From Chloroflexota bacterium (GTDB lineage: Bacteria > Chloroflexota > Chloroflexia > QHBQ01 > JADMIH01), in contig JADMIH010000065.1 in the NCBI GenBank assembly GCA_015478675.1, positions 1 through 18,672 on the forward strand: a stretch of DNA of 18,672 nucleotides, in the 5' to 3' direction. The first letter of the stretch is position 1. Each line of letters opens with the position of its first letter. The notes beneath the pieces were generated by a model. The model was not told where the DNA came from. It saw only the letters and a list, made by a program, of their open reading frames with translations, and searched no databases. Below, one piece after another: positions 6,924 to 13,303 of this stretch. The position numbers were made by a program, and so were the translations under genes.

Positions 6924-7703
6924 TTAGCTGCCGGTGTTGCCGAGCAGGTCATCCTTTTGGATAATGTCCCACACAAAATCTGCAAGGCGCTGGTACCCTG
7001 CGGTACTTGGATGGAACTGGTCTGAAGATAGATACTCAGGGTGAAGCAATATCTCTTCACTTGTCGGAAATATGTCCACGAACTTCACCCGGTCGCCGTA
7101 GGAGGCAGCAGCTAAGCGCATCTCTTTGTTCCATTGCTGCACACCGCCTTTGATGAGGTCACGCTGCGCGTCTGGAAGCTGCCCTTTGAGGAGGAGGCTG
7201 ATGTCAGGCAGATCAAGGAGAAGCACGGTGGCTTTAGTCTCATTTGTGAGCCTTGTGAGGGCCGTATTCAATTGAGCTACGTAGGTGGCAACGGGCACGC
7301 CGCGCCCAACGTCGTTGACGCAATTCCAGAGGGTAATTATGTCAGGCTGCATGGCAATGGCGTCGGGGATCTCCACCGCGTTTGCCTCTTGTAGAGTTAT
7401 ACCGCTCCGGCCCAGACGAACAAAATTCGTGCGGGGAGGCATCTTCTTGTAGAGAAGATTGACCCAACTTTCCGCGGCGGGGTCGCTTGCGCCCACACCC
7501 ACAACGTCTGATGCGCCAATGGCGGCATAAGTGATGGCAGGCGGTGCGGTCGCAGTGGCTATGGGACCCGAGACGGCAACACCGGTGGAAAGAGGCGCTG
7601 GATGCCGCACCGCCCAGACCCATGCGATTACCACCAAAAAGATAACTCCAACCACCCCCGCGACGAGCAGGGGAGATACGGGAGATTGAAAGGATTGGCG
7701 CAA
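6924..7703 (-). CDS. Membrane-anchored SGNH/GDSL-type hydrolase
   Basis: A 259-residue SGNH hydrolase (esterase, lipase or deacetylase superfamily). A single membrane helix spans about 11-31, and a short Thr/Pro/Ala linker to about 55 puts the catalytic domain outside the cell. Block I is IGASD with nucleophile S65 (GAS replacing the common GDS). The oxyanion Gly is around 98-101, block III is NCVND (N130), and the Asp-x-x-His pair is D228/H231 in SDQFHPS. The start must be TTG at 7703: an in-frame TGA lies 27 bp upstream and no ATG or GTG lies between. The ribosome site is weak. It lies 120 bp after the small membrane protein gene and 25 bp before the methyltransferase gene. The substrate is unknown. 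Confidence 0.87.
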   Translation of the reverse strand: MRQSFQSPVSPLLVAGVVGVIFLVVIAWVWAVRHPAPLSTGVAVSGPIATATAPPAITYAAIGASDVVGVGASDPAAESWVNLLYKKMPPRTNFVRLGRSGITLQEANAVEIPDAIAMQPDIITLWNCVNDVGRGVPVATYVAQLNTALTRLTNETKATVLLLDLPDISLLLKGQLPDAQRDLIKGGVQQWNKEMRLAAASYGDRVKFVDIFPTSEEILLHPEYLSSDQFHPSTAGYQRLADFVWDIIQKDDLLGNTGS

Positions 7704-7823
7704 TGCTTGCTCGATCCTAGCAGGGGCTCACTACTTACAACGATAAATAGCAGGCCGCTTCATTGACAATGGTCAGCTATGTGCCGGGACTTGGAGAAAG
7801 GAGGGCGATTAGAGGGCAATGTG

Positions 7824-8042
7824 TCACTCCCGCAGAGCGGCGCCTATAACCAGCAGGGCCATGCCACCTGCTGCGGAGATGATGACCAGAGTACCGGGGA
7901 GACGGACATTTTGCTCTTGCCCGAAGGCAAGCACAACAAGTACTACAGGCAACGAAAGAAGGAGCAAAGCCCCTAAAACGATCACGACTAAAGAGAGTGT
8001 ACGACGCGCCGAGCTGCCACCGGATAGATGGTCATGAACCAA
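7824..8042 (-). CDS. Small two-helix membrane protein, unknown
   Basis: A 72-residue protein I do not recognise. After a polar start it has two hydrophobic helices, about 17-38 and 50-69, joined by a polar loop with QEQN, so both ends are predicted on the same side of the membrane. Despite its size it is well supported. The frame starts with TTG behind GGGGAGG at 5-nt spacing, and a TTGACG-17 bp-CATAAT promoter lies just upstream. The ATG visible a few bases later is in another frame. It is the first gene of a probable minus-strand unit with the SGNH hydrolase and methyltransferase. No catalytic residues are evident. Confidence 0.7.
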   Translation of the reverse strand: MVHDHLSGGSSARRTLSLVVIVLGALLLLSLPVVLVVLAFGQEQNVRLPGTLVIISAAGGMALLVIGAALRE

Positions 8043-8070
8043 GTTGGCCTCCCCGAAAGATTATGTTACT

Positions 8071-8099
8071 ATTATGGCACAGGCACGGACGAGCGTCAA
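8071..8099 (-). promoter_or_regulatory. Sigma-70-like promoter of the membrane protein-SGNH-methyltransferase unit
   Basis: On the minus strand TTGACG (8094-8099), a 17-bp spacer, then CATAAT (8071-8076). The inferred start is near 8064, giving a leader of about 21 nt that contains GGGGAGG. The -35 is 14 bp from repeat copy D. Confidence 0.72.
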
Positions 8100-8113
8100 C
8101 TCACGCGTGAAGT

Positions 8114-8249
8114 GTAACTGTTCAGATTAGGAGTAGAGGGAAGGAGCCCTCACCCTCACCCACCCTCACCCACCCTCACCCCATGCCCCCTCTCCCATGA
8201 AGGGAGAGGGGGCTGGGCTAGCCTCTCCACCCTAAATCTGAACAGTTAC
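8114..8249 (+). mobile_element. MITE-like repeat, copy D, intact: 15-bp perfect ends and 8-bp target duplication
   Basis: The best-preserved copy, 136 bp. GTAACTGTTCAGATT (8114-8128) is the exact reverse complement of 8235-8249. Identical CGTGAAGT octamers flank it at 8106-8113 and 8250-8257, the mark of a transposition event. Inside are a CCCTCACCC-rich arm with short tandem repeats, a 12-bp palindrome (8185-8196 with 8202-8213, loop ATGAA), and a short right arm. There is no ORF. GTAA termini and 8-bp duplications match what is known of the IS66 family, so it may be moved by such a transposase; that link is inference. The remaining gap, 8258-8398, shows only a weak promoter-like TTACGC-17 bp-AATAAC. 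Confidence 0.95.
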
Positions 8250-8398
8250 CGTGAAGTGCGAAGCGCAAAGGGTGAGGGGTTATGGATGGAAGTTCTTTAT
8301 CATCGACGCCTTACGCAATATGCAGCAGGCAATAATAACCCTCAACTACCCTTATTCCCATCACGTTTCACCTTTCACGAAGCCATTAAGGGACCTAC

Positions 8399-9064
8399 AT
8401 GATAGTAAGCCAGGGCGAAGTACGCAGCAAGATCGATCAGGTAAAGGTTGGCTATGAGGGCTACAAACGCCAGTTGAGGAGAGCTGATCTCACTATAGAG
8501 CGAAAGGGGCGGCTTGAGGCTGAAATCAAGCTGGCGGCAGATGAAATCGCCACCCTGGAGAAAGTCGCCCAGCTAGGCAGGGTGGAGCAGGATCGAACAA
8601 AGATCGAAGAGATAGTGCGTGAGCGACTGGCTACTATGCGTGCAAAGCTCGCCGCCGATCCATTTCTGGCGGCCCTTTCCAGCCAGGAGCGAGACCTCTT
8701 CTCAGGAGAGGTCCGCGCGCTCGTGTGGGCATTGCGCGAGGATACCCTGACCCTTTTCACTCAGGAATTGCTGAGAGAAAACGAGCACCATGACCCAGGG
8801 CGCACCGACCGCGCCTTGCCTGCGATCCTGATCCACACTCTCGAAGAAGCGCCAGAAATGGATGCGCGTGCCAACGCAGCCTACGACCTGGGCAAGCTGC
8901 ACATCACCCAGGCCATACCGAGGCTGGCGACAGCCTTCCACGATCATCATGTCGTAGCCGACACAGCCTTTCATGCCCTAACGTTGTTTACGGACGATGA
9001 GCTAAAGGAAGCGGGCCTCTCCATATCGCTGATAGAACGCATCAAAGAAGCGCGTGGAGGCTAG
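8399..9064 (+). CDS. Coiled-coil plus HEAT-like repeat protein, unknown
   Basis: A 221-residue cytosolic protein without a recognised family. Residues 1 to about 95 are charged, heptad-like helices rich in Glu, Lys, Arg and Leu, predicted to form a coiled coil. The middle is helical. About 150-195 (ARANAAYDLGKLHI followed by AIPRLATAFHDHH and a third helix) resembles a HEAT or PBS-lyase-type repeat pair, which usually mediates protein contacts. The ATG is preceded by AAGGGA at 6-7 nt spacing. It is convergent with the redox fusion gene, with only 3 bp between the stop codons. No enzymatic motif is seen. Confidence that it is a gene is high; the function is open. Confidence 0.8.
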   Translation: MIVSQGEVRSKIDQVKVGYEGYKRQLRRADLTIERKGRLEAEIKLAADEIATLEKVAQLGRVEQDRTKIEEIVRERLATMRAKLAADPFLAALSSQERDLFSGEVRALVWALREDTLTLFTQELLRENEHHDPGRTDRALPAILIHTLEEAPEMDARANAAYDLGKLHITQAIPRLATAFHDHHVVADTAFHALTLFTDDELKEAGLSISLIERIKEARGG

Positions 9065-9073
9065 CTGCTAGCC
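9059..9073. other. Small hairpin spanning two convergent stop codons
   Basis: GGCTAG (9059-9064), loop CTG, then CTAGCC (9068-9073). Each arm contains the stop codon of one of the two convergent genes. On the plus strand it is followed by CATCCTTTTC, so weak bidirectional termination is possible, but the stem is only 6 bp. Confidence 0.3.
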
Positions 9074-10258
9074 CATCCTTTTCAGGTAATCACGGATCAT
9101 CAGAGCGGCGGTGGCGCCTTCGCCTGCAGCTGATGCGGCTTGCTTGGTGCTGCCTTCGCGAACATCGCCCGCCGCAAAGACCCCCGACAGGCTCGTCTCA
9201 AGGTTTTGCGAAGTAACTACGAAGCCTTCGGCATCTCGCTTGACCTCAGCAGGTAGAAAGCTGCTATTAGGCGTGAGACCTATGAAAAGGAATACAGCGG
9301 CGGGTGCGGGTTCAAGGAGGCGACTATCGCCGGTGGTGCGGTCACGCACCACTACCCCTTGCAGCTTAGTTTCACCCCGAAACTCCACTACGTCTGTGTT
9401 ATAAAGCACGTCTATTTTGTGATGCTCGTTCACTTTGTCAACGGCCACCTGAGTTGCTGCTAGGTGATCGCCTCGCACTATTATGGTAACGTGCGAGGCG
9501 AAGTTGGTGAGGAAGACCCCTTCCTCAGCAGCGCTGTTGCCGCCGCCGACAACAGCCAACTCCTGCCCTTTATAGAAGGGGCCATCACAGGTGGCGCAGT
9601 AGTGGATGCCGGAGCCTATAAGGGCGTCTTCGCCGGGCACGCCAAGCCTCTTGTACTTGGAGCCGGTGGCTACAAGCACCGCTTTAGCATTATACTGGGT
9701 TCCGTCTTCAGTACGCACGATGCGATATTCGCCGTCTACCCTGATGCCGGTGACCTCCTGAGCAGAGATCATCTCTACATCGAATCGCTTTCCCTGTTGC
9801 ACGAGCCTTGCGGCGAACTCATTGCCACTTACGCCTTCAGGAAAGCCGGGGAAGTTATCGAGCCGCTCGGTTATACCTACCTGCCCGCCAAGGCCGGCCT
9901 TTTCAATCACCAGCGTAGATAGGCCTTCACGTGCGGTATACAAGGCAGCGGTCAGGCTGGTAGGGCCTCCACCCACCATGATAACATCATAAAAATCGCA
10001 TTTCGCCCGAGTGGAGATGCCGAGCTTGGCGGCAATGGCAGCATTAGAAGGCTCAACCATCGCCACTCCGTCGCCGAAGAGCAAAGTGGGTACAGAATGC
10101 CCACCGTTTTGCACCTTCTCGATATAGGCTAAACCCTCAGCGTCATGCTCTACGTCTACCCACTTGTACTGTACTCGCTGCTCGCCAAGAAACTGCTTGG
10201 TTCGTTTGCAATCCGAGCACCAGGTTGTGCCATAAACTGTTAATTTCGGCTCCTGCAT
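9068..10258 (-). CDS. Thioredoxin reductase with fused N-terminal glutaredoxin/mycoredoxin-like domain
   Basis: A 396-residue fusion. Residues 1-80 form a glutaredoxin-fold domain with the active site TTWCSDCKR (C14, C17) and the cis-proline loop SVPTLL (P57), most like mycoredoxin/NrdH-type redoxins. From about 88 it is a low-molecular-weight thioredoxin reductase: FAD-binding VGGGPTS (95-101), redox-active CATC (C221, C224), NADPH-binding VVGGGNSAAEE, and the C-terminal FAD motif GVFAAGDVR. Electrons should flow NADPH, FAD, CATC, and possibly onto CSDC in the same chain. I chose ATG 10258 because AGGAGGA lies 8 nt before it and it opens directly into the redoxin fold. Upstream codons in frame show no domain. 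Confidence 0.93.
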   Translation of the reverse strand: MQEPKLTVYGTTWCSDCKRTKQFLGEQRVQYKWVDVEHDAEGLAYIEKVQNGGHSVPTLLFGDGVAMVEPSNAAIAAKLGISTRAKCDFYDVIMVGGGPTSLTAALYTAREGLSTLVIEKAGLGGQVGITERLDNFPGFPEGVSGNEFAARLVQQGKRFDVEMISAQEVTGIRVDGEYRIVRTEDGTQYNAKAVLVATGSKYKRLGVPGEDALIGSGIHYCATCDGPFYKGQELAVVGGGNSAAEEGVFLTNFASHVTIIVRGDHLAATQVAVDKVNEHHKIDVLYNTDVVEFRGETKLQGVVVRDRTTGDSRLLEPAPAAVFLFIGLTPNSSFLPAEVKRDAEGFVVTSQNLETSLSGVFAAGDVREGSTKQAASAAGEGATAALMIRDYLKRMG

Positions 10259-10279
10259 AGTAATATTCCTCCTGCTTTT

Positions 10280-10285
10280 ATTATA
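10280..10285 (-). promoter_or_regulatory. Possible -10 box of the redox fusion gene
   Basis: A perfect TATAAT on the minus strand within TTTATAATAAAAG. No good -35 is found at 16-18 bp, and the inferred start would fall at the edge of the AGGAGGA ribosome site, giving a very short leader. It may be chance AT-richness. Confidence 0.3.
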
Positions 10286-10363
10286 AACTCCCATGCGCCG
10301 AGTAATGTGAAGCAAAGATAGACCATTGCCATTCCTCACGCATCAGGCAGCACGCTTATAAGT

Positions 10364-10564
10364 CGTAGAGGCCAAAGATCAGAGAAAGAAAAATCTTCAA
10401 GGGGTAGCTGTGAGGGCGTGCCGCCACCCGCCCTCACCTACCCTTACGCCCTCACCCCATGCCCCTCTCCCTTGTGGGAGAGGGGGCTTTAATAGCCAGG
10501 GGATACCCCTGGAACCCCGTCGAGGGCATAGCCGGGCCCCCAAGCCGCTAATCTGAACATCTAC
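10364..10564 (+). mobile_element. MITE-like repeat, copy E1 (left end diverged)
   Basis: First of two tandem copies. The left end is eroded (CGTAGAGGCC, then ATCAGAG) but continues into the shared ATCTTCAAGGGGTAGCTG arm. The core palindrome is 10461-10471 with 10476-10486, loop TTGT. The right arm is the long-tail type with GGGGATACCCCTGGAACCCC and GGGCATAGCC. The right terminus CTGAACATCTAC ends at 10564 and is followed by TATAAAGT. The left flank carries TTATAAGT (10356-10363), a near match to that octamer. Confidence 0.82.
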
Positions 10565-10572
10565 TATAAAGT

Positions 10573-10742
10573 TGTAAGAGTTCAGAGTTGGGGTATAGCA
10601 ATCTGCAAGGAGTCGCTGTGGAGGCGTACCCTCACCTACCCTCACCTACCCTCACCTACCCTCACCTACCCTCACCCCCAAACCCCCTCTCCCATGAAGG
10701 GAGAGGGGGCTAGCCGCCTCCACCTCAAGTCTGAACATCTAC
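10573..10742 (+). mobile_element. MITE-like repeat, copy E2, tandem to E1
   Basis: The left terminus is TGTAAGAGTTCAGAG (from 10573) and the right terminus is CTGAACATCTAC, ending at 10742. TATAAAGT flanks it on both sides (10565-10572 and 10743-10750), an 8-bp target duplication, with one extra T before the GTAA. The left arm matches copy A (TATAGCAATCTGCAAGGAG), and the core palindrome is 10683-10693 with 10699-10709, loop ATGAA. The right arm is short, as in copies C and D. Confidence 0.88.
10627..10676 (+). repeat. 10-bp tandem repeat inside copy E2
   Basis: CTCACCTACC occurs four times without change (10631-10670), with partial units on both sides. Other copies carry one or two related units, so this array looks like a recent slippage expansion and may vary between strains. 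Confidence 0.9.
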
Positions 10743-10760
10743 TATAAAGTAGTTCCTTTC

Positions 10761-10789
10761 TTGCCCGCCCTATACCCCTATGATATAAT
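10761..10789 (+). promoter_or_regulatory. CBS gene promoter P1, extended -10
   Basis: TTGCCC (10761-10766), a 17-bp spacer, then TATAAT (10784-10789) preceded by TGA, which makes an extended -10 (TGATATAAT). The inferred start is near 10796. Its -35 begins 18 bp after the end of repeat copy E2. Confidence 0.7.
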
Positions 10790-10807
10790 GCGCACACATG
10801 CGCCCAG

Positions 10808-10836
10808 TTGACCGTCACCCACGCATGAGCTATTAT
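10808..10836 (+). promoter_or_regulatory. CBS gene promoter P2
   Basis: TTGACC (10808-10813), a 17-bp spacer, then TATTAT (10831-10836), with an inferred start near 10843. AGGAGG follows at 10855-10860, 5 nt before the ATG. Two promoters in tandem suggest that the CBS gene responds to more than one input or is strongly expressed. Confidence 0.65.
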
Positions 10837-10865
10837 ACCAGGCAACGTACGTACAGGAGGCCAGG

Positions 10866-11465
10866 ATGAAGGTTAGCGAAATCATGATTGACAAGCCTCC
10901 CGTGGTTACACGCGACGATACCATTTCGCAGGCGGCTCGATTGATTGACGAACTGCACACATCGCTCGTGCCGGTTGTTGATAGTCAGGAGGGCAAGCAC
11001 GTCGTTGGAGTAATCACGGACAAAGACGTAATGAAATGCACTGCTTCTGGAAACAACCCCCAGGAATGTCAGGTGCAGCAGTTCATGGGGACCAGTTACG
11101 AAACGGTGCATGCCGGTGCAGATGTAGAAACAGCCCTTGCGGAGGTGCCGTTAGAAGCCAATGAGCCAATGGGCGACACAGGCTCAGGCGCAGCGGGATC
11201 GGGCGGGGGCCTTATGGGGCGCAGACCTATTGTGGTGGTTGATGACCAGCGCCGCGTCGTGGGCCTCGTTACGCGCCCTCACCTCGCTATGGATATTGCG
11301 AGGGTGCAGTCAGGCCAGGTAGTGTCGGGACGAGCCGAGTCGATGCAGCTGGTTTGGCGCTGCACCGACTGTGGATATCTCCTCACCAGAGCAGAGCAGC
11401 TACCCGATCACTGCCCCGACTGCGGCGCACCCAAAGAGCACTTTGTTCTTGTAACAGAAGACTAG
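10866..11465 (+). CDS. CBS-pair protein with C-terminal rubredoxin-like zinc ribbon
   Basis: A 199-residue cytosolic protein. CBS motif 1 covers about 1-63 (VSEIM, ISQAARLIDEL, LVPVVDS, VVGVITDKDVM). CBS motif 2, about 72-148, is interrupted by a Gly/Ser-rich insertion (103-118) before RRPIVVVDDQRRVVGLVTR. Residues 164-193 (WRCTDCGYLL, then CPDCGAPKEHF) resemble the rubredoxin-like end of rubrerythrins, with C166, C169, C183 and C186 able to bind Fe or Zn. CBS pairs usually bind adenine nucleotides, so a sensor coupling nucleotide level to a metal or redox site is plausible inference. There is no enzyme domain. AGGAGG lies 5 nt before the ATG, downstream of two promoters. Confidence 0.9.
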   Translation: MKVSEIMIDKPPVVTRDDTISQAARLIDELHTSLVPVVDSQEGKHVVGVITDKDVMKCTASGNNPQECQVQQFMGTSYETVHAGADVETALAEVPLEANEPMGDTGSGAAGSGGGLMGRRPIVVVDDQRRVVGLVTRPHLAMDIARVQSGQVVSGRAESMQLVWRCTDCGYLLTRAEQLPDHCPDCGAPKEHFVLVTED

Positions 11466-11605
11466 GCAGCCACAGGTAAGTAAAAATAGGAGCTACGAGT
11501 TACGAACCTGGTACGCTCATATCTTAGTGAACAGAGAGGGTATTTACGAGCACCTGCCATATTGCCCTACCCTAACCGGTAATTCGTAACATGTAACTTA
11601 CACAA

Positions 11606-12103
11606 ATGCCAGTATCAAAGTTCAGGTTTATTGATCTGCCTACCTCTGCTGAACGACTGGGCGTCAGTCGCAACCGGCTTTTGCAATGGGTTGACGAGGG
11701 GCGCATTAAGCCTTTCAGCGGCAAAGGTCAACAGAGCGTTTTTCGCACCTCTGATGTGGAGAGGTTCGTGGAGGAGCTACGCGCCGAGACCTCAGCCGGC
11801 GAAAGGCACCGGCAGGAGGTGGGAGAAAGCTCCTCTCCCCAGCAGTCGGCAGCGCCCGGCCAGCAGGAAGCTACACGCACGCGCAGGCGAGATGCTATAA
11901 AGCTGATGGGCACGCGCCTGAGCATGGATTCGCGCTGGGCCGAGATGAGCGATAAAGATATTGCCACCTGGCTTGATGCGCTTGAGCCTGTGCAATATGA
12001 ACGAGTACAAAAAGTGGCAAAGATCGCCATTGAGCGGCTTGAGCGAGTGCTCGAAATGATGCTAACATTTGAAGAACGCTCCAAAAGCGAAGAGAACAAG
12101 TAA
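11606..12103 (+). CDS. Excisionase-type helix-turn-helix protein
   Basis: A 165-residue DNA-binding protein. Residues 9-58 form a winged HTH of the excisionase/MerR-like (HTH_17) type: PTSAERLGVSRNRLLQWVDEG, then a wing, then FRTSDVERFVEEL. A Ser/Gln/Glu-rich linker (about 62-90) leads to a basic and helical C-terminal region (93-160) that I do not recognise. It contains WLDALEPVQYERVQKVAKIAI and an amphipathic helix that could dimerise. There is no Shine-Dalgarno before the ATG, and TTGCCC with a poor -10 lies close upstream, so a leaderless transcript is possible. It lies 53 bp before the DUF2203 gene. There is no integrase nearby, so a regulator is likelier than a phage excisionase. Confidence 0.83.
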   Translation: MPVSKFRFIDLPTSAERLGVSRNRLLQWVDEGRIKPFSGKGQQSVFRTSDVERFVEELRAETSAGERHRQEVGESSSPQQSAAPGQQEATRTRRRDAIKLMGTRLSMDSRWAEMSDKDIATWLDALEPVQYERVQKVAKIAIERLERVLEMMLTFEERSKSEENK

Positions 12104-12156
12104 AGACCACCCAGAGTGCTCACTCTTCCACAGGACAACCGCGATTTAGAATCTTT

Positions 12157-12564
12157 ATGCCTCGACATTACACAATTCAGGAAGCCAACGAACTGCTGCC
12201 TGAGCTTGCAAAGCTTATCCGGCAGATGCAAGAAGAGGGTAGGCAGCTTGCAATTTTGCAAGGGCGTAACGCCGCACTGAAGCAGAGGATGCGGGGGAAC
12301 GGTCATCATAATCCGTCCGAAGACGCGCTGGCGCTGCAAGCAGGAACCCAGCTTGAGGAGGGACTGCGAGAAGGGGTTGACAGGCTTGAAGAACTTGAGC
12401 TGGAGTTGAAAGACCTACAGCAAGGGCTGGTGGACTTCCCGGCGCTGAGAGATGGGCGCACTGTATTTTTGTGCTGGCAGTTAGGCGAGGCTGAAGTGGA
12501 GTTCTGGCACGAAACCACCACGGGCTTTTCGAGCCGCCAGCCTCTCGACGACAAGCTCAGGTAG
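12157..12564 (+). CDS. DUF2203 family protein
   Basis: A 135-residue protein of the DUF2203 family, recognised by its opening (YTIQEANELLPEL) and its conserved end GLVDFPALRDGRTVFLCWQLGE, then VEFWHETTTGFSSRQPL. The N-terminal half is a long charged helix pair, probably a helical hairpin. The conserved W, H and E near the end could form a metal or ligand site, but no function is established to my knowledge. There is no membrane segment. The start ATG has no clear ribosome site; it is probably co-transcribed with the HTH gene 53 bp upstream. A hairpin (12582-12599) follows the stop. Confidence 0.9.
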   Translation: MPRHYTIQEANELLPELAKLIRQMQEEGRQLAILQGRNAALKQRMRGNGHHNPSEDALALQAGTQLEEGLREGVDRLEELELELKDLQQGLVDFPALRDGRTVFLCWQLGEAEVEFWHETTTGFSSRQPLDDKLR

Positions 12565-12581
12565 GCGAAGCTGCGGTTAGA

Positions 12582-12599
12582 GTGGGACGACAGTCCCAC
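12582..12599 (+). terminator. Hairpin after the DUF2203 gene
   Basis: GTGGGAC (12582-12588), loop GACA, then GTCCCAC (12593-12599), a perfect 7-bp GC-rich stem 18 bp after the stop. No T-run follows directly, so intrinsic termination would be weak. AGTGGG can alternatively pair with CCCACT at 12607-12612. Confidence 0.45.
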
Positions 12600-12692
12600 C
12601 ACGACGCCCACTTTACCACAGCATACGCATTTCTGCGGACTTTTAGCTATGAGTTTTGGGTTATATAACTTCTAGTGATGCAACTGAAGACT

Positions 12693-12739
12693 CGTCACAT
12701 GACGTCCAAGCTTCGCGTTCGGGCAGCGCCGGACCGAAG
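12693..12739 (+). promoter_or_regulatory. Palindrome and leader hairpin upstream of the flavin reductase-like gene
   Basis: CGTCA-CA-TGACG (12693-12704) is a perfect operator-like inverted repeat. Next comes a two-part hairpin: CTTCG (12711-12715) with CGAAG (12735-12739), and TTCGG (12718-12722) with CCGGA (12729-12733), loop GCAGCG. The coding start is 60 bp further on. Both are consistent with regulation of the flavin gene, but neither matches a riboswitch I know. Confidence 0.35.
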
Positions 12740-12799
12740 GACAAGCTCTGTGTAGAGTAGGTAGAGATATTACCGTAGGTAGGTCGCTCGGAGGTGAAG

Positions 12800-13276
12800 A
12801 TGGACAACGCAATCGCAAAAAAGGCGCTAAGGATGTTCAGCTATGGGCTGTACATCGTCACGAGCGCAGCGGAGAGGGACGTGGGCGCATTTACAGCCAA
12901 CTGGGTTGGGCAGGTAGCATTCGAGCCGCGCATGGTAGCTGTTTCGGTGGAGAACGACGCTCATGCTCTTGATGTGATACGCAAAGGCGGGGTTTTCGCA
13001 GTCAATATCCTGGAGCAAGACCAACGCGAGCTTGCGGGCCAGTTTGGGCGGGCAACAGCAAAAGTGGGTAATAAGCTTGAGGGGTACACGTACAGCGCAG
13101 GTAGCACCGGCTCACCGATTCTCTCCGAAACAGTTGGCTCGGTCGAATGCCGTGTCGTACTGGAGAATCCCGTCGGAGATCACGTTCTTTTCGTCGGTGA
13201 GGTGGTTGACGCTCACCTGAACCGTGAAGGCGAGCCGCTGACGATGCGCAACGCGGGTTTCAGATACAGCGGGTAA
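12800..13276 (+). CDS. Flavin reductase-like FMN-binding protein
   Basis: A 158-residue split-barrel protein of the flavin reductase-like family, whose members bind FMN and reduce flavins with NAD(P)H or use FMN as a cofactor. Typical segments are MFSYGLYIVTS, GAFTANWVGQVAFEPRMVAVSVEN (FMN loop), FAVNILEQDQRELAGQFG, and the strand pair HVLFVGEVVDAHL near the end. I chose ATG 12800 over the in-frame GTG at 12794 because GGAGG (12790-12794) then has 5-nt spacing and would otherwise overlap the start. No partner monooxygenase is in the window. It converges on the rRNA methyltransferase gene, with 27 bp between the stops. Confidence 0.9.
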   Translation: MDNAIAKKALRMFSYGLYIVTSAAERDVGAFTANWVGQVAFEPRMVAVSVENDAHALDVIRKGGVFAVNILEQDQRELAGQFGRATAKVGNKLEGYTYSAGSTGSPILSETVGSVECRVVLENPVGDHVLFVGEVVDAHLNREGEPLTMRNAGFRYSG

Positions 13277-13303
13277 AGCCGCGTCCTGCTGGGGATTGCA
13301 TCA

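Noticed and set aside
6899..7060. 54-codon N-terminal extension of the methyltransferase
   Set aside because: It would overlap the SGNH hydrolase by over 130 bp; ATG 6898 has a good AAGGAA site and leads directly into the fold.
10395..10742. A CRISPR array suggested by repeated GC-rich motifs
   Set aside because: Repeats are far apart and palindromic with variable arms, spacers are not of regular size, and there are no cas genes.
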